Made by a program: the position numbers and the translations under genes
Notes under the pieces: model-generated
Told to the model about the DNA's origin: nothing
The model's input: the letters and a program-made list of their open reading frames with translations, nothing else
Databases searched by the model: none
In this document: positions 10,980 to 21,483 of the stretch, one piece after another
Layout of the letters: the number at the start of each line of letters is the position of its first letter
Numbering within the stretch: the first letter of the stretch is position 1
Origin: Isoetes taiwanensis
Taxonomy: Eukaryota; Streptophyta; Lycopodiopsida; Isoetales; Isoetaceae
Assembly: GCA_021234155.1 (NCBI GenBank)
Contig: JAJEKV010000869.1
Span: forward strand, 1-64,000
Direction: 5' to 3'
DNA: 64,000 nucleotides

Positions 10980-13110
10980 GTCGGAAAAGAGGCCAGAATG
11001 GGAGTTTGTGGAAAGAGTTTGGTAAAAATGAGTGGGAAATGTGTGTTTTGTGGATACTCATCGGTAAATGGTTCGCGCAACAAGAATTGGAAGCTCACAT
11101 CTTACGTGAACGAGGCGTCTGTGTCATAACTTGTACTACATCCGCCGACTTTGCGAAGGATCGCGATCGGAGAGATTGTTTGGATGGGATGGATACGCAA
11201 AGCGAAGAATAATATGAGAAAAGACGAGTTACGAATACTCAGAGCATAACTATACCACCCCGTTTGGGACAAAGATACCAATCGGAGGGTGGACTAGGGT
11301 CAATAGGTATAAGCACGGAGAACAGTGAGAATGATAGAGACAATTGAAATAGTGGAAAAGACGCATCGGGCAACGAGGGGTTGATCATTGCTTAACATCG
11401 AAACAATTGAAGAAGAAGAAATCGAAGGTTGTAGAGGCATTTATATCTTTGGGTTGTCTCCACATATTTTGGAGCACAAAACAATGAGAAGCCTTCCAGA
11501 AGTTGCCAAAGCCAGGACCGGCTTTTAGATTGCCTTCATACAAGCATGCCAACAATAAAATGGTTGATGAAATACATGGAAAAATGGTTGAGAGGGTGGA
11601 GATGAAGTTGTGTCGTATGACTGAGGCGTGCCGGCTTCATTAGTGACTGATGGTTTGAACAATGTAAACAAGGACCATCTTATAAATTTCATGATCGTGG
11701 TATCCGGGGGTGAAGTATTTTTGAAAACCGTAGGAAACCAAACTGACCAAGTGACCGGAGATTGGATTTTTTCAGAAAACAAAGGCCGTAATAGAAAGTT
11801 TTGGACTGAAGAGAATATTTCAAGTTGTAATGGATAAAGCGTCTAATTGCAAGCTAGCGGGTGAATTATTGAGTTGAATTTCGAGGGTTGCATGCTACTA
11901 GTTGCCAATGCCATTGCACGAACCTATTGCTGAAGGACTGGTTCTCCACAAAGACACGTGGTTCAAAGATCCCATTCAGAAAGCGCGTCGGGTTTGTAAA
12001 ATTCATCACAAAGAAGCGGCAATTTATGCCATTTACAAGTCATTGCGTTTAAGAACCTACCACTCATGAATCACGGGCAAACTTCGGTTTGGTTCCAATT
12101 ACATCTGTCTTGAAAGAGTCTTTGAAGTGTCGTGATTGATTATCTCAACCTTTAATCATACAGAGTTTTTGATTGGGAAAGGAGGAAAAGGGAAAAATGC
12201 GCCAAACACCGACAACAAAGCCGCTGGCTTCGAGAAATGCTTGGCGGAGACATTTTGGAAAGGTGTAAAAAAAATGTTGTGAGGTGCATGCAACCTATTT
12301 GTCATGCCATCAAAACCCTTTGATTCTTGAAGGCAAGCACCGAAAGGTCTGGTGGTGTTGGCACTCCATTCAATCCTTCCTAGAGCGTGATGGCCCCAAT
12401 GCGCCATTTGACAATGCTAAGCTTGCAGCACTACTTAGAAACTTCAATGAAGCGATGGAAGAAGTCATACAATGATATTCATGGCACGGCATGCTTTAGA
12501 CCCACACAACCACGATATGGACCAGCATCTGGGATAAAGAAGTGATGGGCTGGTTGAAGAAAGGTTGAAAAAATGTTCTATCCAACGGCTTTCGGACTAC
12601 AAGCTTTTCATTGCGAGTTAGCGAATACCGAACACGAGTGGAAGGTGGGCAGATGAAGAACTTCCTGACGACCTTGGAGAGTCATAAGAAGGAACTAAAT
12701 ATGGAATCCTATGCATGGTGGCAAACCCATGGGCAAGTTCGATACCTTGCGGGCAATTGCAATGACTATCCTCTCTTTGGTATCTTCAATAGTGCAAGTG
12801 AGAGGAATTGGAGTGCCTATAAGTACATACACAGCGTCACCCTTGTCGCTTGCTACATAAGAAGGCGGAACAAACTTGTATACAACTTCTCAAAGCTGGC
12901 TATTGAATCGTGCCGGTGGTACATCCGCAATCGATAAGCTTCTACGTTTCCTTTCATGGATGGATTCAGAAGTGGAAGAGGGCGGCCGAAGGCGGTGAGG
13001 GCGAGATGCTTGCAATAAATCTTTGCAAGCCATGTTGATGAAGACATTCAACGCGTACCCCCGCTGATGACGAAGATGATATAGACCAAGCCATATTCTC
13101 GGGCCGGATC
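10980..13110 (+). pseudogene. hAT-family transposase (BED finger, DUF659, dimerisation domain), decayed
   Basis: Three landmarks occur in the right order on one strand. Near 10,985-11,170 a BED-type zinc finger is recognisable across shifted frames: KCVFCGY supplies the C-x2-C, followed by ELEAHILRERGV. At 11,628-11,837 the DUF659 core reads LVTDGLNNVNKDHLINFMIV and then FLKTV, followed in another frame by VVMDKASNCKLAGELL. At 12,611-12,937 the hAT C-terminal dimerisation domain reads SASERNWSAYKYIHS and later RRRNKLVYNFSKLAIES. Between them ESHKKELNMESYAWW fits the usual pre-dimerisation segment. hAT transposases cut and paste DNA using an RNase H-like fold in the nucleus. Many frameshifts and stops make this copy inactive as read. 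Terminal inverted repeats were not found. Confidence 0.8.
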
Positions 13111-14479
13111 AGCCGACAAATGAGGCGAGGATGAGGAGTCTACGATCTGAAAAGGCGGTTCGAGCAATGCGGTTGATGACTTGACCGGCCCTACGTAATC
13201 CAGATTGGAAGTCTCGATGCTTTTTACTCCATGCTTTTACTCGATGCTTTGATAACGTCATTATACCTTGTTTGAAATTACTCATTATACCCGTCATTAT
13301 ACCTTATTATCCATTCACAAAATGATGTCTGGTCAAAATGTTCTTTGTCTAAAATGTAATATCTCATTTTCATTGGTCATTTGGGTCAATATAATCACCG
13401 CGGCGGAGGTGGTGGTAAGAACTGGTTAATGTGCACTTTGTCTCTCCTTCACGCGGCTCCTCCACCCCCTCCACAATTCCTCGCTTTCCGAAAGGATTGA
13501 AAAGTGTGCATCGCCCATCCCTCCCGCGGCGGTCAAATGTGGCAACGCTGCATCGACCTTGCATATTAAATATGGCATATTGCTTCGGGGAAAAATCCAT
13601 CCGTCTTGCATTGTTGAATGCGGCGGCTTTGCAACATCAATCAAGAAGACATCATGTGCATACGATGCCCACACCCTAGAGTGTACCAGCCCATTCGCGG
13701 TGGGGTTGTCACCACACAATTGGCAATGTCTCGTAATCAACAACCTTTAGCTCTTCCCATCGACTCCCGCACAAATACTGCGAGGGGAGATGGGATATCG
13801 ACGCCCAAGTCACCCTAAAAAGGGTCGAGTCTAACGACCGGTCAAATGGCGCAGTGATCGTTGTTTTCCCTAAGGACCGTTGCCTCTACGTTTTGTCTTA
13901 GTTGCCGTTTAGCATCCTCTAATTCAGCTGCCATCTTGTCAAACCCATCAAGACACGCCCTTCCGGCGAATATTCTCTTGAGAAAGTGTTAGGTTACGAC
14001 TTCTCTCATTCTCAATTGGGCTCGAATATCCACAAGGTCATTCCGGCTCGGTGGCGGCTACCCTTGCCACCTCAAAAGTTGGATAAGCGTCGGCAACAAG
14101 ATATGTAATGGTGGCGGGCTCACCATGTGACCCACTCTCGCTATCTTCAGATAGCTTGACCCTCTTGGTGCTGCCACTACCACTTCCCTTGCCTCCATTT
14201 TTTTTCTACTCCCATAATTCACGGGCACTTCCTTCAGCTCATAGTATACTTGTTTGCGCCAAAACTCTTACTAAACTCACCGTTGTGGGGTAAATGTCCC
14301 TTCACTTGGACATGGCCGGCTCGGCGCTTCTTCGAACCACGGCAATCTTGCACTCGTGAGCCCTTATACTTACCCGCCTACTAGGCCACTCTCTTTCAAA
14401 CTCATTCTTGTCCAAATTTGTGATTACATCATCGTAGTACGCTCCATGCGGACAATAGCGAACCCCTGCGCCCGACTAC
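13111..14479. other. No gene recognised
   Basis: Overlapping open frames on both strands near 13,370-13,820 (GC-rich, proline- and serine-rich) show no recognisable domain. No RNA gene or clear repeat was seen. Confidence 0.35.
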
Positions 14480-14862
14480 ATTATGCACCTCTGTGATGGT
14501 GCAATTATCCTCTTTGAAACTTCATCCATCGCACGCAACCTTCTTAACTCAGTAGTGCAGGATACTCATTCGCCCTTGCATGTCTTGTTGCTCTCTCCAT
14601 TTGGCCGAAGCGGTGACATTTCAAGCTCGTTCTCCATGCCTTTGCTGCCAAGGAGAGGGGGTCCTCAAATTAGGGGACCTAAAAATCATGCTGATCCCGC
14701 TGCTTTGACGCACCCACATTCCGTGGAATTGATTGATTCTTCGGCCCCGTTCGTGAGACATAATTATAGTGCTGAATTATCTATAGGTGCGCTGGCTTGT
14801 ATAGGTCTGCTTTGACTTCTTGGCGTGACGTTAAAATACTATCTATCTATCTATCTTTATAA
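14480..14862 (+). mobile_element. Possible LINE 3' end with (CTAT)n tail
   Basis: The segment ends GGCGTGACGTTAAAATACTA followed by repeats of TATC (14,832-14,858). The same layout, G.CG..TTAAAA.AT then a short microsatellite, closes the LINEs at 53.7 kb and 55.7 kb, and more loosely the one at 21.26 kb. No domain is preserved upstream, so the call rests on the terminus. Confidence 0.35.
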
Positions 14863-15439
14863 TTTTTAGTTAGGCTGCTACATATAAAAGCAATGTAATA
14901 AATAACACAAAAAACACACGAAAAGAAAAGAAACACACATGGACAATAATTTTTTTCAAATATCATCAAACAAGTGTTTAATGAATTTAATTGGAATATC
15001 ATGTAATACAAAAATGTTTGAATGTAAGTTTATGGTCTTGTGAATAAGAATATGCACGCTAGGGCGTGACTAGGACCAGACTTGGTCTAATGCATCGCCG
15101 TCACCCGGCCAAGTTGAAGAATCCATCTCGATTCCAATTGTGGCCTGTGCACTAAATTGGAGAGCAATGAAAACCGCCCGCATTGTGTCAAGTAGCTGGG
15201 CCATATCAAATTTTGTTTTGTCCCTCATTGGCGACTCAACGCCAATGTTTCAAATAGTCGCATTCTCCGGACATGCTTGCCTTGCTGCTCCAAGTTTCCT
15301 ATTGACTCCATATAGGAGTGCTTACTAGCAAAGTCGACTAAGTAGTAGACAATGTCTGTTGCCAGTGTAAATCAAAGTCAACCCTTGCGTGCCTTTGTCT
15401 TCGAGCCACTACCAAAAAAGATCATCATGCATATATGGA

Positions 15440-16050
15440 TGCCCGGCCCTTTCCATCTCAATTCTTTTCTTATCTTAAGCCATCCATACCCTTGTAATGC
15501 CATCGTTTTACCTCCACTGTCTCGTGGATCAACCTGGATTCACCCCAATCACAAATGCCAATGTATACAGCCTAAGGATCAATACATCCCTTCTCCTTTC
15601 CATAATCAAAATGGAGCAATATATTGCCCGGATGCAAGTCCATATCAGATATCTTTCTTGATGGAGCTTTAGAGTAGGCGCTTCTGAATGACATTGCTAA
15701 GTTCCCAACCTTAGAGGCAACAAATAATTCTTTCTTTTTTCTGGCTCTTTCAAGCAGACCTCAAGTCCATCTCAACTCGGGGGACAGACTCCCCCTTCTT
15801 AAATGCAAGCTCTGCAAAGGCATTAGACCCATGACTTGTAAAGAAGGTTGCCAGCGAACCTCCATTCAAAAGGGAAAATTAAGCCTTGTCTTTCTAGGCC
15901 GGTTGTGCTACCAATGCAGCGTATTATACACCCGTGCCTAACTTGCATTCCAGACTCCCTCATGTTCTTCAGCATAGCTTCCACTAACTTATTGGGTTCT
16001 GTACTAGGCTGAAAATTATTATGTTGAAGTTTTACAATAAGGTTCATCCT
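15440..16050 (-). pseudogene. Protein-kinase-like fragment
   Basis: On the minus strand the frame near 15,600-15,645 reads DMDLHPGNILLHFDYGKEKG, which resembles a kinase catalytic loop of the D-x(2)-PGN type. About 15 codons later AVYIGICDWGESRLIHE looks like the metal-binding DFG position (here DWG). Upstream, the open frame 15,823-16,047 contains CIIRCIGSTTGLERQGLIFP, which fits the N-lobe strand region. Frames change between these blocks, so it is a decayed gene or has indels. I cannot assign a kinase family. Confidence 0.45.
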
Positions 16051-16059
16051 TAATAAAAC

Positions 16060-16800
16060 TAGACCCTAAAATATTGCACTTATACTTTGCGCCATATGAC
16101 CCCGAACCAATTCGTTTAATACGTTTATTATTTGTGATGAATCTAACATGGCAAACCAAGTAGTCTTGGCATCTGCTCTTCTCACGAGCTTCCCACTCCC
16201 TATCGTCTCACCGGACGTGACGTTTGGCTTTTATGGTTTGCGCCAACACTTTCTTAACAAGATGGGGGTTGATGGGCTTCTTTCTTCAATTTTACGTTGG
16301 TCCACGCCGCATTCCATGTGCTGGCTTTTTCTTTCAGCTCTAGCCTTAAGCGATGACTACTCAAATTTGCAACTTCTGTGATCATATTGCCGGTAGTGCG
16401 GCTAATATTACCCACTATCCATGTATACCTCTCTTGCTCACTCTTTTCAGGCTCTAGCTCCATCATTCGAAGCTTAAAAGCCCTCTCGGCATCTTTTTAC
16501 CCTTTGCATGGTAGTCTAGCCATCCTTCCTGTTGTTGTTAATCAATTCCAAATCCGAGCTGAGGCATTGCCCACCGACCCGATTACAACCGGTTCATGAA
16601 ATCACGGTCCCAAAGTAGACCATGCTTGTTGTGGTGCGGTTCTTTTTTCTGTGGCGTCGCTGCGGAAGATGACTCCGAGGTTGCGACTCAGCTTTGTGTT
16701 TGAGATGCCAATGCCTCTACTGGTTGCGGCTCTATCTGAGGCACTAATGCCACATTTGGTTGCAAGTTAACTTCATTCTCTCTTCCGAAGTCATACCGCT
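16060..16800. other. No gene recognised
   Basis: Open frames on both strands (for example 16,254-16,466 minus, rich in Glu/Lys/Arg) have no recognisable domain. The minus-strand sequence could be more of the kinase-like pseudogene, but no motif shows this. Confidence 0.3.
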
Positions 16801-18210
16801 TGTTTTAAGGGATTGCCTAGCGGGCTAGCAAAAATCGACTTCGGCATTGACAATCGAGCCCGACAACAAAGAACACCTACAAGTCAAGCAAAGATAAAAC
16901 TTTCAATTTAGTGCTTAGCACATGAGGGTAAATCAACTGCTTTTAACCAAAATAAAACGCTACTTTTACGCTTTCCTACGCTAAGACCCTAACTTTTAAT
17001 CGGGTTCATAAGTATGTATATGCAAGGCCAAGGATAGGGTAACCAATAAAAAGGACCAAAACACGATTTATGATCTATAGCCGGCACGCCAAAATGCAAG
17101 GCTAGCAAGTTTTAAATGCATTGCACTTGTCCAGTCCACGCTTTTTCAAAAGCGCGAGACCAATCGAATGCTTATTAAAACATCACGCCCGAGTTCCTAT
17201 ATTAGTGTCGGACTTTCATCAACGACACCATCGAGAACGAGGGTATGAGTTAATAAAACATTCTTCTAACCCTTAATAAGAGTATAACACACACACCTTT
17301 CGACCCAAGGCGTGACCGAGGCCAACAACGGCGTCCGGTAGGCTTATACTCTTAATAAAGGGAGAACCTAGTTGCCTTAAGCTTCGGCGATTGCCACCCA
17401 CCCTCGGCATGGGCGCAAATAAATCTCACGGCAATACGAGGGGCAAAGGGCATGCCTATGCTCTTGACAACCGCAACCCTAAAAAAGCCTAAACTTAACT
17501 AAGGGTTGTCGTTGAAGGAAGGCAACCAATTTCTTTTTCTTTTTTTTGTTTTTTTTTCTTTTTATTTTTTATTATTTCTTTTAAATTATTATTATTATTA
17601 TTATTATTTTTTCTAAAATAGGCTAAGCTCAGCCTGAGAACAAGGCACTCACCATCGTTTCGCGTTCTTCACGCAGCGGGGAACCTTGGCCGAAGACCCT
17701 AAATGAACCTACCTATCAAAAACCTATCAAAAAACAACAAAAAACAGAAAAACTAAGAAAAAAAAAAATTGGTTTTAATTGGCAAATTGCAAGGTTGATA
17801 AAAGATACCTTCTTTGCGGTGCAAAACCTAAAATCCCGGCATATATATAAAAATTCGCGTCTGTGAAAACTTTTTTGGCACAGAAACGTTTCAGCGTCTG
17901 TGAACAACAGACGTGGCAATGTTCGGCCAAAATGAAAAATTAGCGATCACGTGTGAAAAAAATTACGGCATGCGGCTTTTATTTATCTTTTCGCGATCTG
18001 TGAAAAGTCGATTTAACACTTTGGCGTCCGCGATCCTATGTATTTCGGCGCTGCGAAGATTTTTCGGCGTGACGCTCACGACTTTTTCGGCGACGCCGAA
18101 ATGTTTTTCCGGCCGGGCGAGGTTTTTATCACGGTAAATACGTATTTTATTAAAAAATCATTATTTTTGTTTTCTCGTCAAGAATTTTAATTTTGTACAT
18201 TATAGAACCT
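16800..18210 (+). mobile_element. Possible LTR of a Tat/Ogre-like element
   Basis: The tract ends TTTTGTACATTATAGAACC and is followed by ATCGATGGCGACACTGCG. A TGGCGAC... primer-binding-type sequence directly after such an AT-rich end is familiar from plant Tat/Ogre Ty3/gypsy elements. The interior is non-coding, with a pyrimidine-rich tract at 17,530-17,580, an (ATT)n microsatellite at about 17,587-17,610, and hairpins CGTCTGT/ACAGACG at 17,894-17,912 and TTTCGGCG/CGCCGAAA at 18,085-18,101. No second LTR was found in the window, so the call is tentative. Confidence 0.3.
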
Positions 18211-18555
18211 ATCGATGGCGACACTGCGCCCTTACCCTCTTGAACTCCCAAAACAAGGGCGAGGGCCAACACATGCGACTCGAGGGTCGAGGCTTAACCA
18301 CCATCGACCAGTGTCGGGACTCATGCAGGCCCTTTCAAAGACCGGCTATGAGCCTAGCTCGCTCCAAGTTCCCAGTAGCCATGCTCAGCAGGGACTCCCT
18401 CTATCTTGGCACCGAATTCGTTATGATGGTGCTTAGCCACTCCATAGCCTCCATAGCCTGGTGGGCTCTATGCACAGGCCACACATAATAGGTACTAAAG
18501 GGTCTAAACTAGAACCATCATCTAAACAAGGCTACTAGGTCTCTACCCCCCTTCC

Positions 18556-19110
18556 CAATACCATTAGGGCTTTTTTGAGATTAAAAAAGGGCCTTCAAAA
18601 CATGCCAGCTAAGCCAAATGAAGATAAATGAACTACCAATCAGAAATCGAAGCGGCCGGGTCCGGTCGCCAAAATTGTTATAACTAACTCACTGGATCAC
18701 ATTTTCTAGCATAACTATTGATAGAAAAGTCCAAATGAGCTCTCGTTTAGTGCAATAGATAGATCTCGTTGAGATCTTTCCAACCTTAGGTGCTTTGCAT
18801 ATATTTTAACCACTTATGATTGTCAAAACTCCAAAAAATATGTTTTTTATCATGTTTTACTATCCTACGGGGCTAAAAGATATGCAAACCACCCAAGGTT
18901 GGAAAGATCTCAATGAGATCTATCTATTGCACCAAACAAGAGCTCATTTGGACTTTTCTATCAACACTTATGCTAGAAAATGTGATCCACTGAACCTTGT
19001 TTATAATGGCTTTCGACCGATTACCATTTTTCGATTGGTAGTTCATATAGCTTAGTCAGCAATTCTTAGAAGGCCCTTTTATGATCTCAAAAAATCCCTA
19101 ATGCAAGAGA
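18556..19110. repeat. Inverted duplication inside the LTR
   Basis: The left arm (about 18,556-18,812) and right arm (about 18,871-19,108) are reverse complements over roughly 240 bp, with blocks of near identity such as GGATCACATTTTCTAGCATAA, AGAAAAGTCCAAATGAGCTC and AGATCTTTCCAACCTT. The outer ends match as CATTAGGG.TTTTTTGAGAT. The loop is only about 58 bp. The transcript would form a very long hairpin. Confidence 0.85.
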
Positions 19111-20044
19111 ACATGATTAACCAACATCATATATCCACGTAACATGATAAATAATAAGAATCGCATCTAATCTTAATCATATGCATCTAACTTATAGTTA
19201 GAGTTCATTGATTAGGGTTTGGGATCCAAACTGAGGGCTCTAGAATGGCCCTACTAGAGGTATGAATTGCTAATTAACTCACCTGGAATCCTAAGTTCCA
19301 GATGATCTACCAAGGAAACTACTCCAAATACTTGCTCCAAAGGAACTTCCACCTGCTCTTGGCGCCTCCATCGCTCTGCAAGCAGTTTTGGGGTAGATCC
19401 CACTCCTCTTGATGTGCACACATTCCTGGGGCTGCTGTACTATGCTAAGCTGCAACAGTCAATTCTCGAAACAGAGTTCCGAACGCGAACAGGGTTCCCA
19501 GACCGTTGGAGCCCGAAAAATGGCTTAAGATTAGGGTTTGGCGATTACTAGGTTGGGGTTGCCATGTCACGCCACGTGGCTCCAATAGAGTGCATCCATA
19601 TGGCGGGTCACCAATAGGATGGAGCCATGTGGAAATGGTTCCATATCTACGGTTGGCTAAGTTATAAATAATGACTTAGCCATGTTCCCCTTACCCACAC
19701 TATAATATATATAAGGCTACTAAGTAGGCTTATATGGTGATGTGGCCCAAAATATATGTACTTATACCATATATTTTAGGGGAATGTCACATTCTCCCCT
19801 TCTCGCCCTTAGCATAATGCTGTCCTCAGCATTACGATATGATGAAAAACCTGCATCAACTTTATAAGATACAATAATAAGGAATATAGCATTTAGAATT
19901 TTTATTGAAGGGATCAACTTCCAATATTTAATTATAACGATAATTGTGAAGCTATACTTACATCCTTATACAAATTAATATAGCCTTATATTGCTTTTCT
20001 AACATGGTTTAACACCCACGTCACGTCTTCCATAGCCAAATGCT

Positions 20045-20290
20045 TCACTTGAGCAAATATTGAAGGAATTCTGGCCTTCGCATTTTATTGAATGCGTTAT
20101 CAAGAATTAACTTGCAAACAATTTCAAGTTGCTCCTTAGTCATATGCAACAAGGTTGGAGTCTCCAAAACTTCCTTTAGGTTTGAAGTGTGCTTCTTTAA
20201 TAAGCTTATGTGGAAGACCTTATGAACCTTTAGATGAGCGGATAATTCAAGCTTATAGGATTGGCTCCCTATCCGCTTTATTGACTCCAA
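20045..20290 (-). pseudogene. Chromovirus integrase C-terminus and chromodomain fragment
   Basis: The frame reads SYKLELSAHLKVHKVFHISL, the GPY/F-adjacent end of gypsy integrase, then ETPTLLHMTKEQLEIVCKLI and FLQYLLK, matching in order the corresponding part of the complete element at 43.9-44.2 kb. Just past the open frame, in a shifted frame, MEDVTWV continues the chromodomain. Chromodomains direct integration by binding modified histone H3. This copy is a 5'-truncated, frameshifted relic attached to its 3' LTR. Confidence 0.8.
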
Positions 20291-20535
20291 CTAGGCAGAA
20301 GAAAAATTTGCGTTGTGGTTTCATGGATGTTTGGGTTAAGAAGTGCCAGTCACCCCAAAGTTTAAACTCTAGTCCTTGTCATAATTTGAGTTAAGAAGGC
20401 CCCATCTTGTGATCGACATGTTCTAGGTCTTTTCCTATAGATGAACTTTTTCGATTCATAACAGGCTATCAGGATCCCATCTTAGTAACCCTCCCTCTCC
20501 CCACCACTTCCTCTAACTTGGATTTTATTTCCACT

Positions 20536-20775
20536 GGGCATGTTTGAGCCTATGGGCGTGTTTGATCCACATGTCATGTTTGAGCCTAGGTGGAATGTTT
20601 GAGACTAGGGCATGTTTGACTCTAAGGGGAATGCTTGAGCCTATGTGGCATGTTTGAGCCAATGTAGCATGTTTGGCCACGTGTCATGCTTCAGCCAAGG
20701 TGGCATGTTCAAGCCTAGGGGCATGTTTGAGCCTAGGGATATGATTAAGCCTAGGGGCATGCTTGCTCCCTAGGG
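20536..20775. repeat. Minisatellite, ~20-bp unit, first block
   Basis: About 12 degenerate tandem copies of a 19-20-bp unit, GGCATGTTTGAGCCTAGGT, run from 20,536 to 20,775. Single-base variants and one-base length changes separate the copies. A second block of the same unit is at 21,190-21,262. Confidence 0.9.
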
Positions 20776-21189
20776 TAATTTCATCATTTTGGATGATACC
20801 GAAGTCGCATTACCATTCCGGAACCTCTATATTGCCCAAACGACGAAACACTTGGGTTTCTACATGCTTGCCAGCAAGACGCTTCATGGTTTGATTTCTC
20901 CCGGACCGATCTTGGATTTTTTCGAACTTGCTCGAAGCAGGGCCCTTGAACGGTGGATTCAACGGTTGGATAAGAAACTCGAGCTCCGAGAGGGGGTCCA
21001 TTAATATACAACCTCACAGAGGAGCGCTGAAGGAAAGGCTGCCTCGGGAACATTTTTGGGGTCCATCTCCTGGGGCTTGGCCTCTCCCCTCTGGTGAGGT
21101 AGCCACGCAAAGTCCCTGCCTTGTTCGACTTGAAAAGGTGCCATCTCTAGAGAGAGAGGGGGAGGGAGAGGGAGAGGGGAGGGGAGGGG
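20776..21189. other. Segment interrupting the minisatellite
   Basis: About 414 bp of unrelated sequence separate the two minisatellite blocks. It contains open frames on both strands (for example 20,789-21,004 plus) without a recognised domain and ends in a purine-rich GGGAGAGG-type simple repeat (21,150-21,189). It could be an insertion or unrelated spacer. No terminal repeats were seen. Confidence 0.4.
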
Positions 21190-21262
21190 AGCATGTTGGA
21201 GCCTAGGTGGCATGTTTTAGTCACCTTGGCATGTTGGAGCCCAGTGGCATGTTTGAGCGACC
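21190..21262. repeat. Minisatellite, second block
   Basis: Four further copies of the GGCATGTTTGAGCCTAGGT unit, for example GCATGTTGGAGCCTAGGTG. They directly abut the 3' end of the minus-strand LINE at 21,264. Confidence 0.85.
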
Positions 21263-21483
21263 TTTTCATATTATAAATAAATAAATATATTAAATCACGC
21301 CCCCATGGGACCTTGAAGGTCATGGAGCGAAAAGGTTTCATTTTCATTTAAACTTTGCATAGCAAGTTTCTGTGAAGTTCAACTTGCTTCATATATTTAC
21401 CAAGTAACATAGGCTCTGTGTTCCACAATGAGATGAGATCAGTGGAATTTATGTCGAATTTTGCCCTAATGTGCTCATACTCC

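Larger units (their letters stand above)
18215..20290 (-). mobile_element. Truncated chromovirus (Ty3/gypsy): chromodomain end plus 3' LTR
   Basis: Read on the minus strand this segment holds, in order, the end of a gypsy polyprotein with chromodomain (20,290-20,045), a sequence AATGCTGAGGACAGCATTA near 19,835 that also precedes the polypurine tract of the complete element at 44.8 kb, a polypurine tract (complement of 19,792-19,810), and an LTR beginning TGTGACATTCCCC at 19,791. The LTR interior shares landmarks with the complete element's LTRs, such as GGGGGTAGAGACCT and GGCTTAGCACC-like strings. It is a diverged member of the same family, 5' truncated. Its lower boundary is uncertain because it abuts another LTR-like tract. 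Confidence 0.7.

Noticed and set aside
21150-21189. Purine-rich tract as a second polypurine tract
   Set aside because: It is a simple GGGAGAGG repeat with no LTR start beside it.
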